64,000 nt of DNA from Heracleum sosnowskyi (lineage: Eukaryota; Streptophyta; Magnoliopsida; Apiales; Apiaceae), in contig CM061243.1 in assembly GCA_030848705.1 (NCBI GenBank), positions 12,301,044-12,365,043 on the forward strand, written 5' to 3'. The notes beneath the pieces were generated by a model, which searched no databases, was not told where the DNA came from, and worked only from the letters and a program-made list of their open reading frames with translations. Below, in pieces: positions 1 to 10,056 of this stretch. Each line of letters starts with the position of its first letter. The stretch's first letter is position 1. The position numbers and the translations under genes were made by a program.

Positions 1-44
1 GATGATGACAACAATGATGAGAAACATGAATCTTCCTGTTCCTG

Positions 45-2108
45 GTGAAGCTCAAGACATCTTGTCTGATCCCAAGCCTAAGGGGGAGAAAGGAAACGAA
101 GGCATCATTCTGGAAAAAGAAAGGGGGAGCACTTGCCAAACAGAAAGGAAAGGGCAAAATAACAGAAAAAGATCTCAAGCCTCTCACCCTTCCTACCGTG
201 TCTATCACAAGTAAAGATGGCCAGAAGAGCTCTGTCACAACAACTTTCTATCCTGGCATAATGCTCATGGATGTCACTGCTGCTCAAGTCACTTCAAGTG
301 CTCAACCAGTCATAGTTGATATTGTCACTGAGGCCAAGCTACAGGAAGTTGCCAATTCAAATATCTATCATGATGAATCCTTCCTAGAGTTTCTGAAAGC
401 CATGAAAATCAGTGTACAAGGTAAAGCCCTGGACTACATGAACAAGATCAAGGAAGAAATCAAATACTTCACAGTAGCAGTCAGAAAGGTGAAAGATATA
501 CATATAAGAGAGATACTCATGGTTTCCAAAGGCAACTACATCTGGCATTTGTCCTTTAACACTCTAGACTCTCTCAAGTATACTGAACTGGATACACTAC
601 TGGAGTTAATTGAACAGAAAGGGGAGAACAATATAAGGCTGTATGATGAGCTGAAGAGAGATCAATTCTTGAGATTGCCTGAAGTTGTTTCAAATCCCAG
701 GACTATAATATTCCAAAGTCTCACCAAGTCAATCTGCATTGATCAATTGGTGATTCCTATTCATTTGGAATTGAAGAACAAAGGCAAGATCAATCATGTA
801 GTGCAAGTGCTAAGGGCAAAGAAGGGATTTAGGACTGCAGAAGAGCTAAAAATAATTCAAATTCTACAATCATACATTACCTATGGCAGGTTACCTGAAT
901 CAGTCAAACCAAGAAATGAAAAGAAAGATGATAAAGATGATGATGATGATGATAAGAGGAGCAGGAGATCAAGCCATCAAAGGAGTGATAAGGATGAGAA
1001 GAGTGAAAGCAGCAGAAGCAAATCATCAAAAAGATCCAAAGATGCAAACAAAGACAATAAAGATACTCAAGACAAGAAAGAAGTTGAAAAGAAGAAGAGT
1101 GGAAATCAGCAAGTCAAGGACATTGCTAGCAGTATCTTAACCACAACACAATACTCTAAGTCTAGGATGGGTACTGTTAGTAATGATCCTCCAAAATCTA
1201 AATCCAAGACTTCTGAAACTGATTTGCCACTGAAGAAAAGTAAAGCCACAACATCAAAATCTAAAAGACACTTCCACAAAGTCACAGCTAGTGGAGTGTT
1301 ACAGTGGATCAAAGGAAAAGGATTAAAGAAACTTCCAAATGATGTGGCACTGAAGACTAAATTTCCTTGTTCAAGAAAGCTACCACATGTAAAGCACTGC
1401 AAAATCAAAAGTGTGGCCAAAAGAACAAGGATACCAAAGAGGAATGGAGTAATCACAAATGTTGTTGGGATAAATGTACTTCCTCTAGATGAAGACTATG
1501 ATGAAAATGCCCTAGCATACCTGAGAGCCCAAAGAATCTTTGAAGTCAAAGTGATACAAGATCATCTAGAGATCAAATACACTGATGGAAGGGAGAAAGA
1601 GATGAAGACATGGAGCTGGCAATATTTTCCAACTTATGATCTTGAAAGAATAAATGTCTTGCTAAATTTTGAGGAAAAAGAAGAAAGAATGTGGAAGATT
1701 GAAATTGCCAGGTTTTTGAAAATGCATTCTGATTATCAAGAAGAACTAAGGAAGTGGAATGAAGAGAAGAAGATTCAGAAAGAAAAGTAGATGGCAGAAA
1801 TGGAAGAGAGGGCTGAGGAGCTAAGAAAGAAAGGGCTATGCAAAGTGAAGCTCAATCCTTATATAATGGAGTACAAAAATAAAAATGGAGGAAGAAGCAA
1901 AATAAGGATGGACTTCCTGGACTCATATGCGGAAAGTGCCCTGAAAGCTGCAGTTGAAGATTTAGAAGACTCTCCTATCATAGAAGAACTGATTGCAAGA
2001 GATGAAATTCTAGAAGCCATTTCAGAAATGAACAGAAGGGAAGAAGCCAGAAAGAAGAAGGTTTATGATGATTATCTAGAAAAGCAACTGGAATCTGAAG
2101 CCGTTTAG
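45..2108 (+). pseudogene. Retrotransposon ORF downstream of pol, one in-frame stop
   Basis: One frame is open from 45 to 2108 except for a TAG at 1788-1790, giving blocks of 581 and 105 residues. Upstream the reading probably starts in another frame, since an acidic DDDNNDEKHESS stretch in frame 1 stops near 48, so a frameshift near the window start is likely. The product is very basic and charged. It has a K/R-rich N-terminus, a helical middle, an Asp-run followed by an SR/K-rich tract around residues 290-350, and a Glu/Lys coiled-coil-like C-terminus. No catalytic motif was recognised. Its position just before a copia polypurine tract suggests the additional (sometimes called env-like) ORF of SIRE-type elements. 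A signal peptide or membrane segment is not evident, so function is unknown. Confidence 0.55.
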
Positions 2109-2260
2109 CAACAAAAAAATTATCTGTAAGCTATCATTTTCTATTTGTAATCAAATCATGTTCATAATGTACATCTGTTGTTTTCTCTGAAATATGTTTC
2201 CTTTTATGTAAGTTAGGCTTGTTATCAGACATGAAATTGTGCCTAAGTTTCTTACTCACA

Positions 2261-2273
2261 ATTTGGGGGAGAT
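2261..2273 (+). other. Polypurine tract of copia element
   Basis: A purine-rich run (ATTTGGGGGAGAT) sits immediately before TGTTAGG, the LTR start. This is the plus-strand primer position of an LTR retrotransposon and fixes the element's orientation and LTR boundary. Confidence 0.75.
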
Positions 2274-3160
2274 TGTTAGGCTCAAGGCATGTCTGAATAC
2301 CACTATTAACAAGCCTACACATTGTGACTATGTCACTCTACATGACCTAGTGAAGTTTATCATTGGGATATAGTATAGGTCTCTATTGTACTTGTCTTGT
2401 TTTCATGTATTTGGCTTTATTATGTATGCTCAAGTTTATAATGAGCTTAGTAAGTTTCTTGCATCTAGAATGTACATAGGCCATGGAATAATTGTCCTGG
2501 TAGAAGTTCAAATTGTTCATGCAGCAGGATGTGAATAAGGCCTTGAAGAAATAAGTTGCAGAAATTTGTCTAAGTCCCCATATCGTGAAGTCAGAATGAG
2601 CTATGTCGTGAAGTCCCCAATATCCATGTCATGAATTACTGAGATCGCATAGTCCAAAATGAACTATGCCGTGAAGTCTTCAAGACTCATGTCGTGAAGT
2701 GTTGAGATCGCAAAGTCAGATTGTACTAGATCGTGAAGTCCTCAAAAAGGCTAGATCGTGAAGTCATCAAAAAAGGTATATCGTGAAGTCAGAAATATGT
2801 CATATCGCATACTCCTAAGATACTCATATCACAAAGTCCTCATATAGCAAAGTCTCAAATGCTCTATGTCGACAAGTCACAGAATAAGGAATATACCGGA
2901 GTTCACGATGTCAACACTTAGACGATCTACAACAAGACAAATCAAGGTACAAATTCAAAGTACTACTTTAATAATTTAAATCTAATATTTTTATAGATTT
3001 TATAATAGTTTATTAGTTTAGTAAGCATGTGAGTAAGATAACTATCAAAATTATCAATATATTTTGTTGTAATATATATAAATATAAAAATAAATATTTT
3101 CTAAAAAAAGGTCGTATTTTTGAATTCTAAGTAAAGTATAATTAAAAGAGTTTGTAGTTA
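2274..3160 (+). repeat. 3' LTR of copia element (right end not resolved)
   Basis: The LTR starts with TG right after the polypurine tract. Its U3-like part contains a run of short repeats around TCGTGAAGTC (2580-2890). Downstream it becomes AT-rich, with a TATA-like stretch near 3075-3090. No CA-terminal end with flanking duplication was seen, because a retroposon interrupts at 3160 and Helitron sequence follows. Confidence 0.5.
2580..2890 (+). repeat. Short-period repeats around (A/G)TCGTGAAGTC in LTR
   Basis: About a dozen degenerate copies of an 11-base core (ATCGTGAAGTC, with variants ATCGCAAAGTC, GTCATGAAT and ATCACAAAGTC) recur roughly every 22-30 bases. The spacers are unrelated, so the core rather than a long unit is conserved. 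This looks like a clustered binding-site or minisatellite structure in the LTR U3. Confidence 0.7.
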
Positions 3161-3512
3161 CCCAGTTCTTGGGTCTCTCTGGGTTATCAAAAGAGATCAA
3201 ATCACACTATGTCTATGCTAAGGTTCTCTTGCGATGATGACATAGACTATGGGCTATTCTTCGGGTGGTGCGATGAGCAGACAGGGGTCCGAAGGGCTCT
3301 TGTTCATGAGCAAATACCTGAAAAAAGGCTCATTAGGGATCTCCCCATAGGGGATTTCTTTGGTACTTCGTGTCAGAGGTACAAAAGAGAACTAGGCGGG
3401 TTATAGATAATATTCTAGCCTGGAGTCTAGTCTCTAGAAGGCCAAAGGCCTTCGAGAGAAGGAGAAGTCCTGCTCGCTTAATAAATAGCAAAAAAAAAAA
3501 AAAAAAAAAAAA
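3161..3512 (+). mobile_element. Poly(A) retroposon of unknown source with 17-bp target duplication
   Basis: A roughly 330-bp segment, clearly more GC-rich than its surroundings, ends in an A23 run at 3490-3512. It is flanked by direct repeats of AAAAGAGTTTGTAGTTA at 3144-3160 and 3509-3525, the mark of LINE-type target-primed integration. It holds a 65-codon ORF (3209-3406, Cys/Asp-rich, not recognised), then a near-perfect hairpin (stem GAAGGCC/GGCCTTC extended by TCTCT/AGAGA) and AATAAA about ten bases before the tail. No tRNA-like box A/B was found, so it is not an obvious SINE. It may be a retrocopied cellular or other polyadenylated RNA. Confidence 0.75.
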
Positions 3513-3539
3513 GAGTTTGTAGTTATGTTATATGTGTGA

Positions 3540-4794
3540 GAAAATCGAAAATCAAAACTTTCAATGTTTCGGATATTATATAATAGTACATATTGATAGA
3601 TTAAATAAATAGAATAAATTACCGAAAATCGAAATCAAAACTTTCAATGTTTCGGCTATTATATAATAGTATAGTATAGATAGATGTCGTCTGCGATAAT
3701 TTTAGAAAATGAGAAATTTTAGTTAAGAAATATATAAAAGAATATACGCTTTGGCTAAGAAAAGGTAATTGGTTAATTATTAGTATCTATAATATTACTA
3801 TTTTATGTTACTAAATGAAATTGCATGTGATATTTTTGAAAAATGTGAGATTTTACTTAGGAAAAATTTTAGTTAGAAAATATAAAAAAAAAATATACGT
3901 TTTGGGAACAAAAGCTTATCGGTTAGTTATTAGTAATTATAAATATTATTATTTTTATTTCATTAAAAAGAACTGCCCGTGATATTTTTGGAAAATGAGA
4001 GGTTTTAGTTAGAAAAAATAGAAACGTAAAAATTTGAGTTTGAAAAAATAAAAAAGAATATACACATTGGCTAAAATAGGTAATTGGTTAGTTATTAACA
4101 ATTATAATTTATTATTTTATTTTAATAAATGAAACTGTCTGTGATATTTTTGGAAAAGAGAGGTTTAAGTAAGCAAAAATAAAAAACTTATATGTTTTAG
4201 TTTAAAAAGGTAATTGCCCGTGATATTTTTGGAAAATTAAGAGAATATTTCAGAAAAAATATATATATTTTAGGTGTAAAAGGTAATTGGTTATAAATAT
4301 GTAATATTATTATTTGATGACAGTTTTTATAAATAATTAAGGGCAATTAAGTTAAAACACGAAGTACAGTTACGTAAGGACAATTAAGTAAAATCAAAAT
4401 ATACCAAAAAATATTTAGTATTATATCCAATGACACTCATTAATTTAATTTAAAAGATATAACGGTTAGAGATTGGAAGATCAAACACCAGACTACAAAC
4501 CGACTACAAAAACTTTTAATGTTTCGTCTTAAATATAATACTCCCTCCGTCCCTAATTACATGTTCATTTTTACTTTTGACTAGTCAAAATGCCCAAACT
4601 TTGACTGAATTTTACATGATAATTGAAAAAAATTATATCTTTAAAAAGTACATTTGATCTATTTTCAAATGTAACTTTCAGTTTTTAAAAATAATAAATA
4701 GATTATTTGTAATATTTGGTAAAAAATTAGTCAATTTGACTTCTAGAAAAATAAAATAAACATGTAATTAGGGACGAAGGTAGTAGTATAAATA
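3540..4794 (-). mobile_element. Degenerate Helitron-like copies, minus orientation
   Basis: On the minus strand two 5'-end-like motifs are visible. One lies near 3688 (TCTATACTATACTATTAT then GCCGAAACATTGAAAG) and one near 3602. A third 5'-like end (GACGAAACATTAAAAG) is interrupted by a Stowaway MITE at 4541. Between them lie reversed units of the family's internal repeat (TGATATTTTTGGAAAATGAG). No hairpin plus CTAG 3' end is seen on this strand, so these are truncated remnants. There is no coding capacity. Confidence 0.5.
4541..4786. mobile_element. Stowaway-type MITE (Tc1/mariner)
   Basis: A 246-bp element begins CTCCCTCCGTCCCTAATTAC and ends with the inverted match GTAATTAGGGACGAAGG. It is flanked by TA on both sides (4539-4540 and 4787-4788). 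The CTCCCTCCGTCCC terminus and TA duplication are diagnostic of Stowaway MITEs. The right terminus carries a small insertion near its end (GGTAGTAG). It is non-coding and inserted in a Helitron 5' end. Confidence 0.85.
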
Positions 4795-5104
4795 GATAGA
4801 TAAATAAGGGAGTTTAGGTGGTATGATAGTCAGGTTAACATAGTAAATTACTAATAACTAATTAATGAAAAAGAAAGAGCGTAACTATCATATGGCCAGG
4901 CCCAGGAGATACAACCGGACAGACTTGTAGTAAACAGGTTTATTGGAAAGCATAAGAAGACATTAAAGCATAAAAAACAAAGACATAAAATTCATCAATA
5001 ATATACAATAACAAATAAATTAATAAAAAAATAGTACTAAATCGACTTCATAAATAAATTATTATTTGAAAGTATCATATCTCCCACAATTATCTTAACA
5101 CATA
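4795..5104 (+). mobile_element. Left part of Helitron-like copy E2, split by composite Helitron
   Basis: This stretch aligns, with scattered differences, to 7614-7935 in copy E1. Shared landmarks are the run beginning GGGAGTTTAGGTGGTATG or its E1 equivalent, GGTTTATTG, AAGCATAAGAAGACAT and CTTAACACATA. The alignment stops at A5104. The continuation (TACAATTAAAAATT) is found at 10038, so a 4.93-kb block was inserted between A5104 and T10038. Confidence 0.7.
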
Positions 5105-5119
5105 TCAATACTCTCAATA

Positions 5120-6019
5120 TCAATACTATTATATAATAGACGAAACATTAAAAGTTTGGTTAGTCGGTATGGTACGTTGTGATTTTACTTAATTGCCCTT
5201 AATTAACTGTAATTCGTGTTTTTACTTAATTAACCTTACTTATTTATAGAAATATATTATTATATAATAATATTAGCTATTTATAAACAATTACCTTTTT
5301 CACCTAAAATACATTATTTTTTCTAACAAATTCCCTTACTTTTTTCAAATATATCACAGACAATTACCTTTTTTAACTAAAACATGTTAGTTTTTATATT
5401 TTTCCTTACTAAAACCCCTCCTTTTCCAAAAATATCACGGACAAATATTTAGTTATTTATTTTTAAACCTATTTTAATATTATAATTATTTTTTAAAAGT
5501 TTACCTATTTTAACATGTCTACTTATTTTTCTTAACAAATGCAATTACTAAAAATATTAAAATATAAATAATCAAATACATATTTATAACCAATTACCTT
5601 TTCAGCTAAAACACATTATATATTTTTTCTAACAAAGTCCCTCCTTTTCTAAATATATCACGGAAAATTGCCTTTTACAATTTACTTTTTCTATTTTTCT
5701 CAGTAAAATCCATTCTTTTTCCAAAAATATCACAGAAAACCCTACACTTATTTATTTTAAAATTTATTTAAATACTTTTAATTATTAAATTTTAAAACAT
5801 CATTTTCCAAAAATATCACGGGCATTTACCTTTTTAAACTAAATATATGTTACATTTTTTATTTTTTCTTACTAAAACCCCTCATTTCCAAAAATATAAC
5901 GGGCAAACCCATACTTATTTATTTTAAAATCTGTTTTAATGTTTTTAATTAATTACAATTAATAAAATAATAATAAAATAACAATTAATAATCCGTGCAT
6001 CGCACGGGTTTTAAGCTAG
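5120..6019 (+). mobile_element. Non-autonomous Helitron unit A
   Basis: The 5' part reads TCAATACTATTATATAATAG then GACGAAACATTAAAAG. The 3' end has the hairpin CCGTGC-ATC-GCACGG at 5993-6008 and TTTTAAGCTAG|T at 6019. It may share its true 5' end with the composite start at 5105. Confidence 0.75.
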
Positions 6020-6023
6020 TATA

Positions 6024-6694
6024 TCTATACTATTATATTAAAGACGAAACTTTTGTAGTGTCACGAAAGTTTTTGTAGTCTGGTCACTCCATTCATAGCC
6101 GTTAGATATCTCTGATCAAATCAATGAGAACCGTTAGATAAAATATTAAAATTATTATATAGAATATCTTTTCTATTTTTTCTAACTAAAACATCTCATT
6201 TTCCAAAAATATCGCAGACAGTTTCATTTAATAAAATAACATAATAAGGTTATAATTGCTAATAAATAACTCATTACCACTTTTAGCCAAATTGTATATT
6301 TTTTTAATATTTTCTAACTAAAATTTCTATTTTTCTATTTTTCCTAAATAAAACCTCTTATTTTCCAAAAATATCACGAATAGTTCTATTTAATAAAATA
6401 AAATAATAATATTATAATTATTAATCACAGGGAAATCATTACTTTTATATTTTAAAATTCAATGAAAACATGTTACTTTCTATTTCTTACTAAAGCCCCT
6501 CTTTTTCCAAAATATCACGGGTAAACCGTTACTTATTTATTTTAAAATCTATTTTAATACTTTTAATTATTTAAAAATGTTTAACACGCCTACTTATTTT
6601 TTTTAATAAATACAATTAATAAAATATAAAATATCAATAATAAAATTAACAATTATTAAAAAATAATCTGTGCATCGCACGAGTTTTAAGCTAT
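6024..6694 (+). mobile_element. Non-autonomous Helitron unit B
   Basis: A|TCTATACTATTATATTAAAG opens the unit five bases after the end of unit A. It contains the CCGTTAGATATC-type motif shared with repeats elsewhere in the window. Its 3' hairpin is weakened (TGTGCATCGCACGA) and the end reads CTAT rather than CTAG, merging into the next 5' end. Confidence 0.7.
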
Positions 6695-7584
6695 ATTATT
6701 AAAGACGAAACATTAAAAGTTTGGTAGTCGGACGGACGGACGGTTAGTACTTGTAATTTTACTTAATTACACTTACTTATTTTAATAAAAAACTATCACT
6801 AAATAATAACATTATTTATAATCAATTACCTTTTCATCTAAAATACATTATATTTTTTATTTTTTTCTAAAAAAATCCTCTCTTTTTCTAAAAAAAACAT
6901 GGGCGATTATCTTTTTTAACAAAAACATGTTAACTCTTTCTATTTTTCCTTAACTAAACCCCTTATTTTTCAAAAATATCACGGCAAACCCTTAATTATT
7001 TATTTTAAAATCTATTTTAATATTTTTAATTATGATCACTTTTTTAGGTGAAACGTGTTACTTTTTCTATTTTTTTATTTTCTAAGGAAATTATTATTAA
7101 ATAAAAACATTTTTATAACCAACTAACTTTTCAGCTAAAATACATTGACTTTTCTATTTTTTCTACCAAAATTCTATCTTTTTCTAAAACAAATCACAGG
7201 CAATTACCTTTTTCAACTAAAACATGCTACTATTTCTATTTTTCCTTACTAAAATCTCTCATTTTCCAAAAATATCCTGGGCAAATCCTTACTTATTTAT
7301 TTTGAAACCTATTTAAATACTTTTAAATACGGGCACTTACCTTTTCAGCTAAAACACATTACTTTTTCTATTTTTCTTTACTAAGACCTCTCCTTTTCCA
7401 AAAATATCACGGACAAAGAGTTATTAATTTATTTTAAAATCTATTTTAATACTTTTAATTATTTAAAAAAGTTGAACACGTCTACTTTTTTTTAGCAAAT
7501 GCAAATTAATAGAATATTAAAACATAAATAATAAAAATAATAATTATTAATAACAATCCATGCATCGCACGGGTTTTAATCTAG
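6691..7584 (+). mobile_element. Non-autonomous Helitron unit C
   Basis: The unit starts at the fused junction (CTATATTATTAAAGACGAAAC) and ends with the hairpin CATGCATCGCACGGG and TTTTAATCTAG|T at 7584. It includes a triplicated GGAC run (GGACGGACGGACGG) near 6727. Confidence 0.7.
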
Positions 7585-7593
7585 TCAATTATA

Positions 7594-8378
7594 TCCTATA
7601 TATAATTGGTATAAGAGAGTTTAGGTGGTATGGTCGTCAGGGTTAACATTGTAAATTACTAATTACTAATTATTGTTAAAATAAAAAAGAAATAGCGTAA
7701 CAATTATACATGAAATTTAACTATCAGATGACCAGGAGATAACCAGGACCAGACACACCTGTTGTAAACGGGTTTATTGAAAAGCATAAGAAGACATGAA
7801 AGCATAAAAAACAAAGAAATAAAATTTCATTAGTAATATACAATATAAATAAAATTAATAAAATATAGTACTAAATCGATTTCATAAATAAATTATTATT
7901 TGAAAGTACCATATTTCCCACCATTATCTTAACACATATACAATTAAAAATTACATATTTATTATTATTGAAAATAAATAAATTAAAATTTCATATTACA
8001 ACGTACTTTTGAGGATAAATATTGATATTAAAATATACATAAAATAGATAGTATTTCGAGTAAAAGCATTACTCACTCTATTTCATAAATTGACTTTTCA
8101 AAGTAACCAACAAATTAAATAGAATATATAATAAAATTTATATTTTCAAAAAATTTCATCATAAAGTTTAAATATTTTGTATGAATCAATTTGTAAATTT
8201 ATAAAATTATAAATGAATATTTTTAAATTATGTAAAAAGTATATATATAAATAAATTAATGTAAAATTATGAGTCAAGAATTATAGCAAAAAATAACAAT
8301 AAAAATATATAAAATAAATAAACTAATATAATTGTTTTTTGATAAAGCATCCCGTGCATCGCACGGGTATAAAACTAG
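7594..8378 (+). mobile_element. Helitron-like copy E1 (intact relative of E2)
   Basis: A|TCCTATATATAATTGGTATA opens a 785-bp unit different in content from the GACGAAAC units. It ends with the perfect hairpin CCCGTGC-ATC-GCACGGG at 8351-8367 and CTAG|T at 8378. Its segment 7614-7959 is the uninterrupted counterpart of E2 (4795-5104 plus 10038-10056) and therefore serves as an internal empty site. Confidence 0.75.
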
Positions 8379-9109
8379 TACTATTATATAATAGACGAAA
8401 CATTAAAAGTTTGGTTGGTCGGTATGGTACGTTGTGATTTTACTTAATTACCCTTAATTAATTGTACTTAGTGTTTTTACTTAATTAACTTTACTTATTT
8501 ATAGAAATATATTATTAAATAATAATATTACCTATTTATAATCAATTACCTTTTTTACCTAAAATACATTATTTTTTCTAACAAATTCCCCTACATTTTC
8601 ATATATATCACGGACAATTACCTTTTTTAACTAAAACATGTTAATTTTTCTATTTTTCCTTACTAAAACCCCATCTTTTCCAAAAATATCACGGACAAAC
8701 ATTTAGTTATTTATTTTTAAACCTACATTAATATAACTAAAACATGTTAATTTTCCTATTTTTCCTTACTAAAACTCCTTCTTTTCCAAAAATATCACGG
8801 ACAAACATTTAGTTATTTATTTTTAAACCTATATTAATATTATAATTATTTTTTAAAAGTTTACCTATTTTAACATGTCTACTTATTTTTCTTAACAAAT
8901 GCAATTACTAAAAATATTAAAATATAAATAATCAAATACCTATTTGTAATCAATTACCTTTTCAGCTAAAACACATTATATATTTTTTCTAACAAATTCC
9001 CTCTTTTTTTAAATATATCACGGGAAATTGGCCCACAATTAATAAAATATTAAAAAATATTAATAAAATAACAATTAACAATCCGTAAATCGCACGGGTT
9101 TTAAGCTAG
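8379..9109 (+). mobile_element. Non-autonomous Helitron unit F
   Basis: TACTATTATATAATAGACGAAAC follows E1's CTAG directly, and the first 100 bases match unit A closely. A segment near 8640-8690 is repeated near 8733-8830. The 3' end is a degraded hairpin (CCGTAAATCGCACGGG) with CTAG at 9109. Confidence 0.7.
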
Positions 9110-10037
9110 TATTATATAACAGACGAAACATTAAAAATTTGGTCGGTCGGTATGGTACGTTGTGATTTTACTTAATTGTCCTTTCTTAAATTCGTATCTT
9201 TACTTAATTAACCTTACTTATTTATAAAAATATATTATTAAATAATAATATTACTTATTTATAACCAATTACCTTTTTCACCTAAAATACATTATTTATT
9301 TTTTCTAACAAATTTCACTACTTTTTCAAATATATCACGGTCAATTACCTTTTTTTAACTAAAACATGTTAGTTTTTCTATTTTTCTTTACTAAAACCCC
9401 TCATTTTCCAAAAATATCACGGACAAACCTTTAGTTATTTATTTTTAAACCTAATAATATAATTATTATTTTTAAAAGTTTACCTATTTTAACATGTCTA
9501 CTTATTTTTCTTAACAAATGCAATTACTAAAAATATTAAAATATAAATAATCAAATATCTATTTATAACTGATTACCTTTTCAACATTATAGATTTTTTC
9601 TAACAAAATCCCTCATTTTCTAAATATATCACGGAAAATTGCCTTTTTCAATTTACTTTTTCTATTTTTCTCACTAAAATTCATTCCTTTTCTAAAAATA
9701 TCACGTTTAACCCTTTACTTATTTATTTTAAAACGTATTTAAATAATTTAAATTATTAAATTTTAAAACCTCATTTTCCAAAAATATCACGGGCATTTAC
9801 CTTTTTAAACTAAATATATATTACATTTTTTATTTTTCCATACTAAAACCCCTCATTTTCCAAAAATATAACGAACAAACCTTTACTTATTTATTTTAAA
9901 ATCTGTTTTAATGTTTTTAATTAATTAAAAGTGTTTAGCTATTTTAACATGCCTACTTATTTTTTTAACAAATACAATTAAAAAATAATAATAATATAAC
10001 AATTAACAATCTGTGCATCGCACGGATTTTTAGCTAG
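9110..10037 (+). mobile_element. Non-autonomous Helitron unit G
   Basis: It begins TATTATATAACAGACGAAAC directly after unit F's CTAG and ends with an imperfect hairpin and TAGCTAG|T at 10037. It is homologous to units A and F over most of its length, with diverged internal repeats. Confidence 0.7.
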
Positions 10038-10056
10038 TACAATTAAAAATTGCATA

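Larger units (their letters stand above)
1..3160 (+). mobile_element. 3' part of a Ty1/copia retrotransposon (SIRE-like?)
   Basis: The left edge holds the 3' end of a copia-type element. In order there is a long lysine-rich ORF, a short spacer, a polypurine tract at about 2261-2273, and an LTR that begins with TGTTAGGCTC at 2274. This order matches copia lineages such as SIRE/Maximus that carry an extra ORF between pol and the 3' LTR. The pol region lies outside the window. The LTR's right end was not found: it fades into AT-rich sequence and is broken by a retroposon at 3161 and Helitron remnants after about 3540. The lineage is an inference from layout and tract sequence. Confidence 0.6.
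5105..10037 (+). mobile_element. Composite head-to-tail Helitron block
   Basis: The block begins A|TCAATACTCTC and ends with an imperfect hairpin (CTGTGCATCGCACGG, 10010-10025) followed by TAGCTAG|T, which is the A^T target and CTRR end expected of Helitrons. Five further hairpin-plus-CTAG/CTAT ends lie inside, at 6019, 6694, 7584, 8378 and 9109. Each is followed at once or within a few bases by another Helitron-like 5' end, mostly with GACGAAACATTAAAAG. No Rep/helicase coding is present, so all units are non-autonomous. Internally the copies consist of degenerate units of about 150-180 bp (AACTAAAACATGTTA, CTTTTCCAAAAATATCACGG, ACTTATTTATTTTAAAA). Joining 5104 to 10038 restores the sequence found uninterrupted at 7931-7959. 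Confidence 0.8.

Noticed and set aside
3209..3406. 65-codon protein gene
   Set aside because: It lies within a retroposed segment, lacks a promoter and matches no family I know. Kept only as part of the retroposon.
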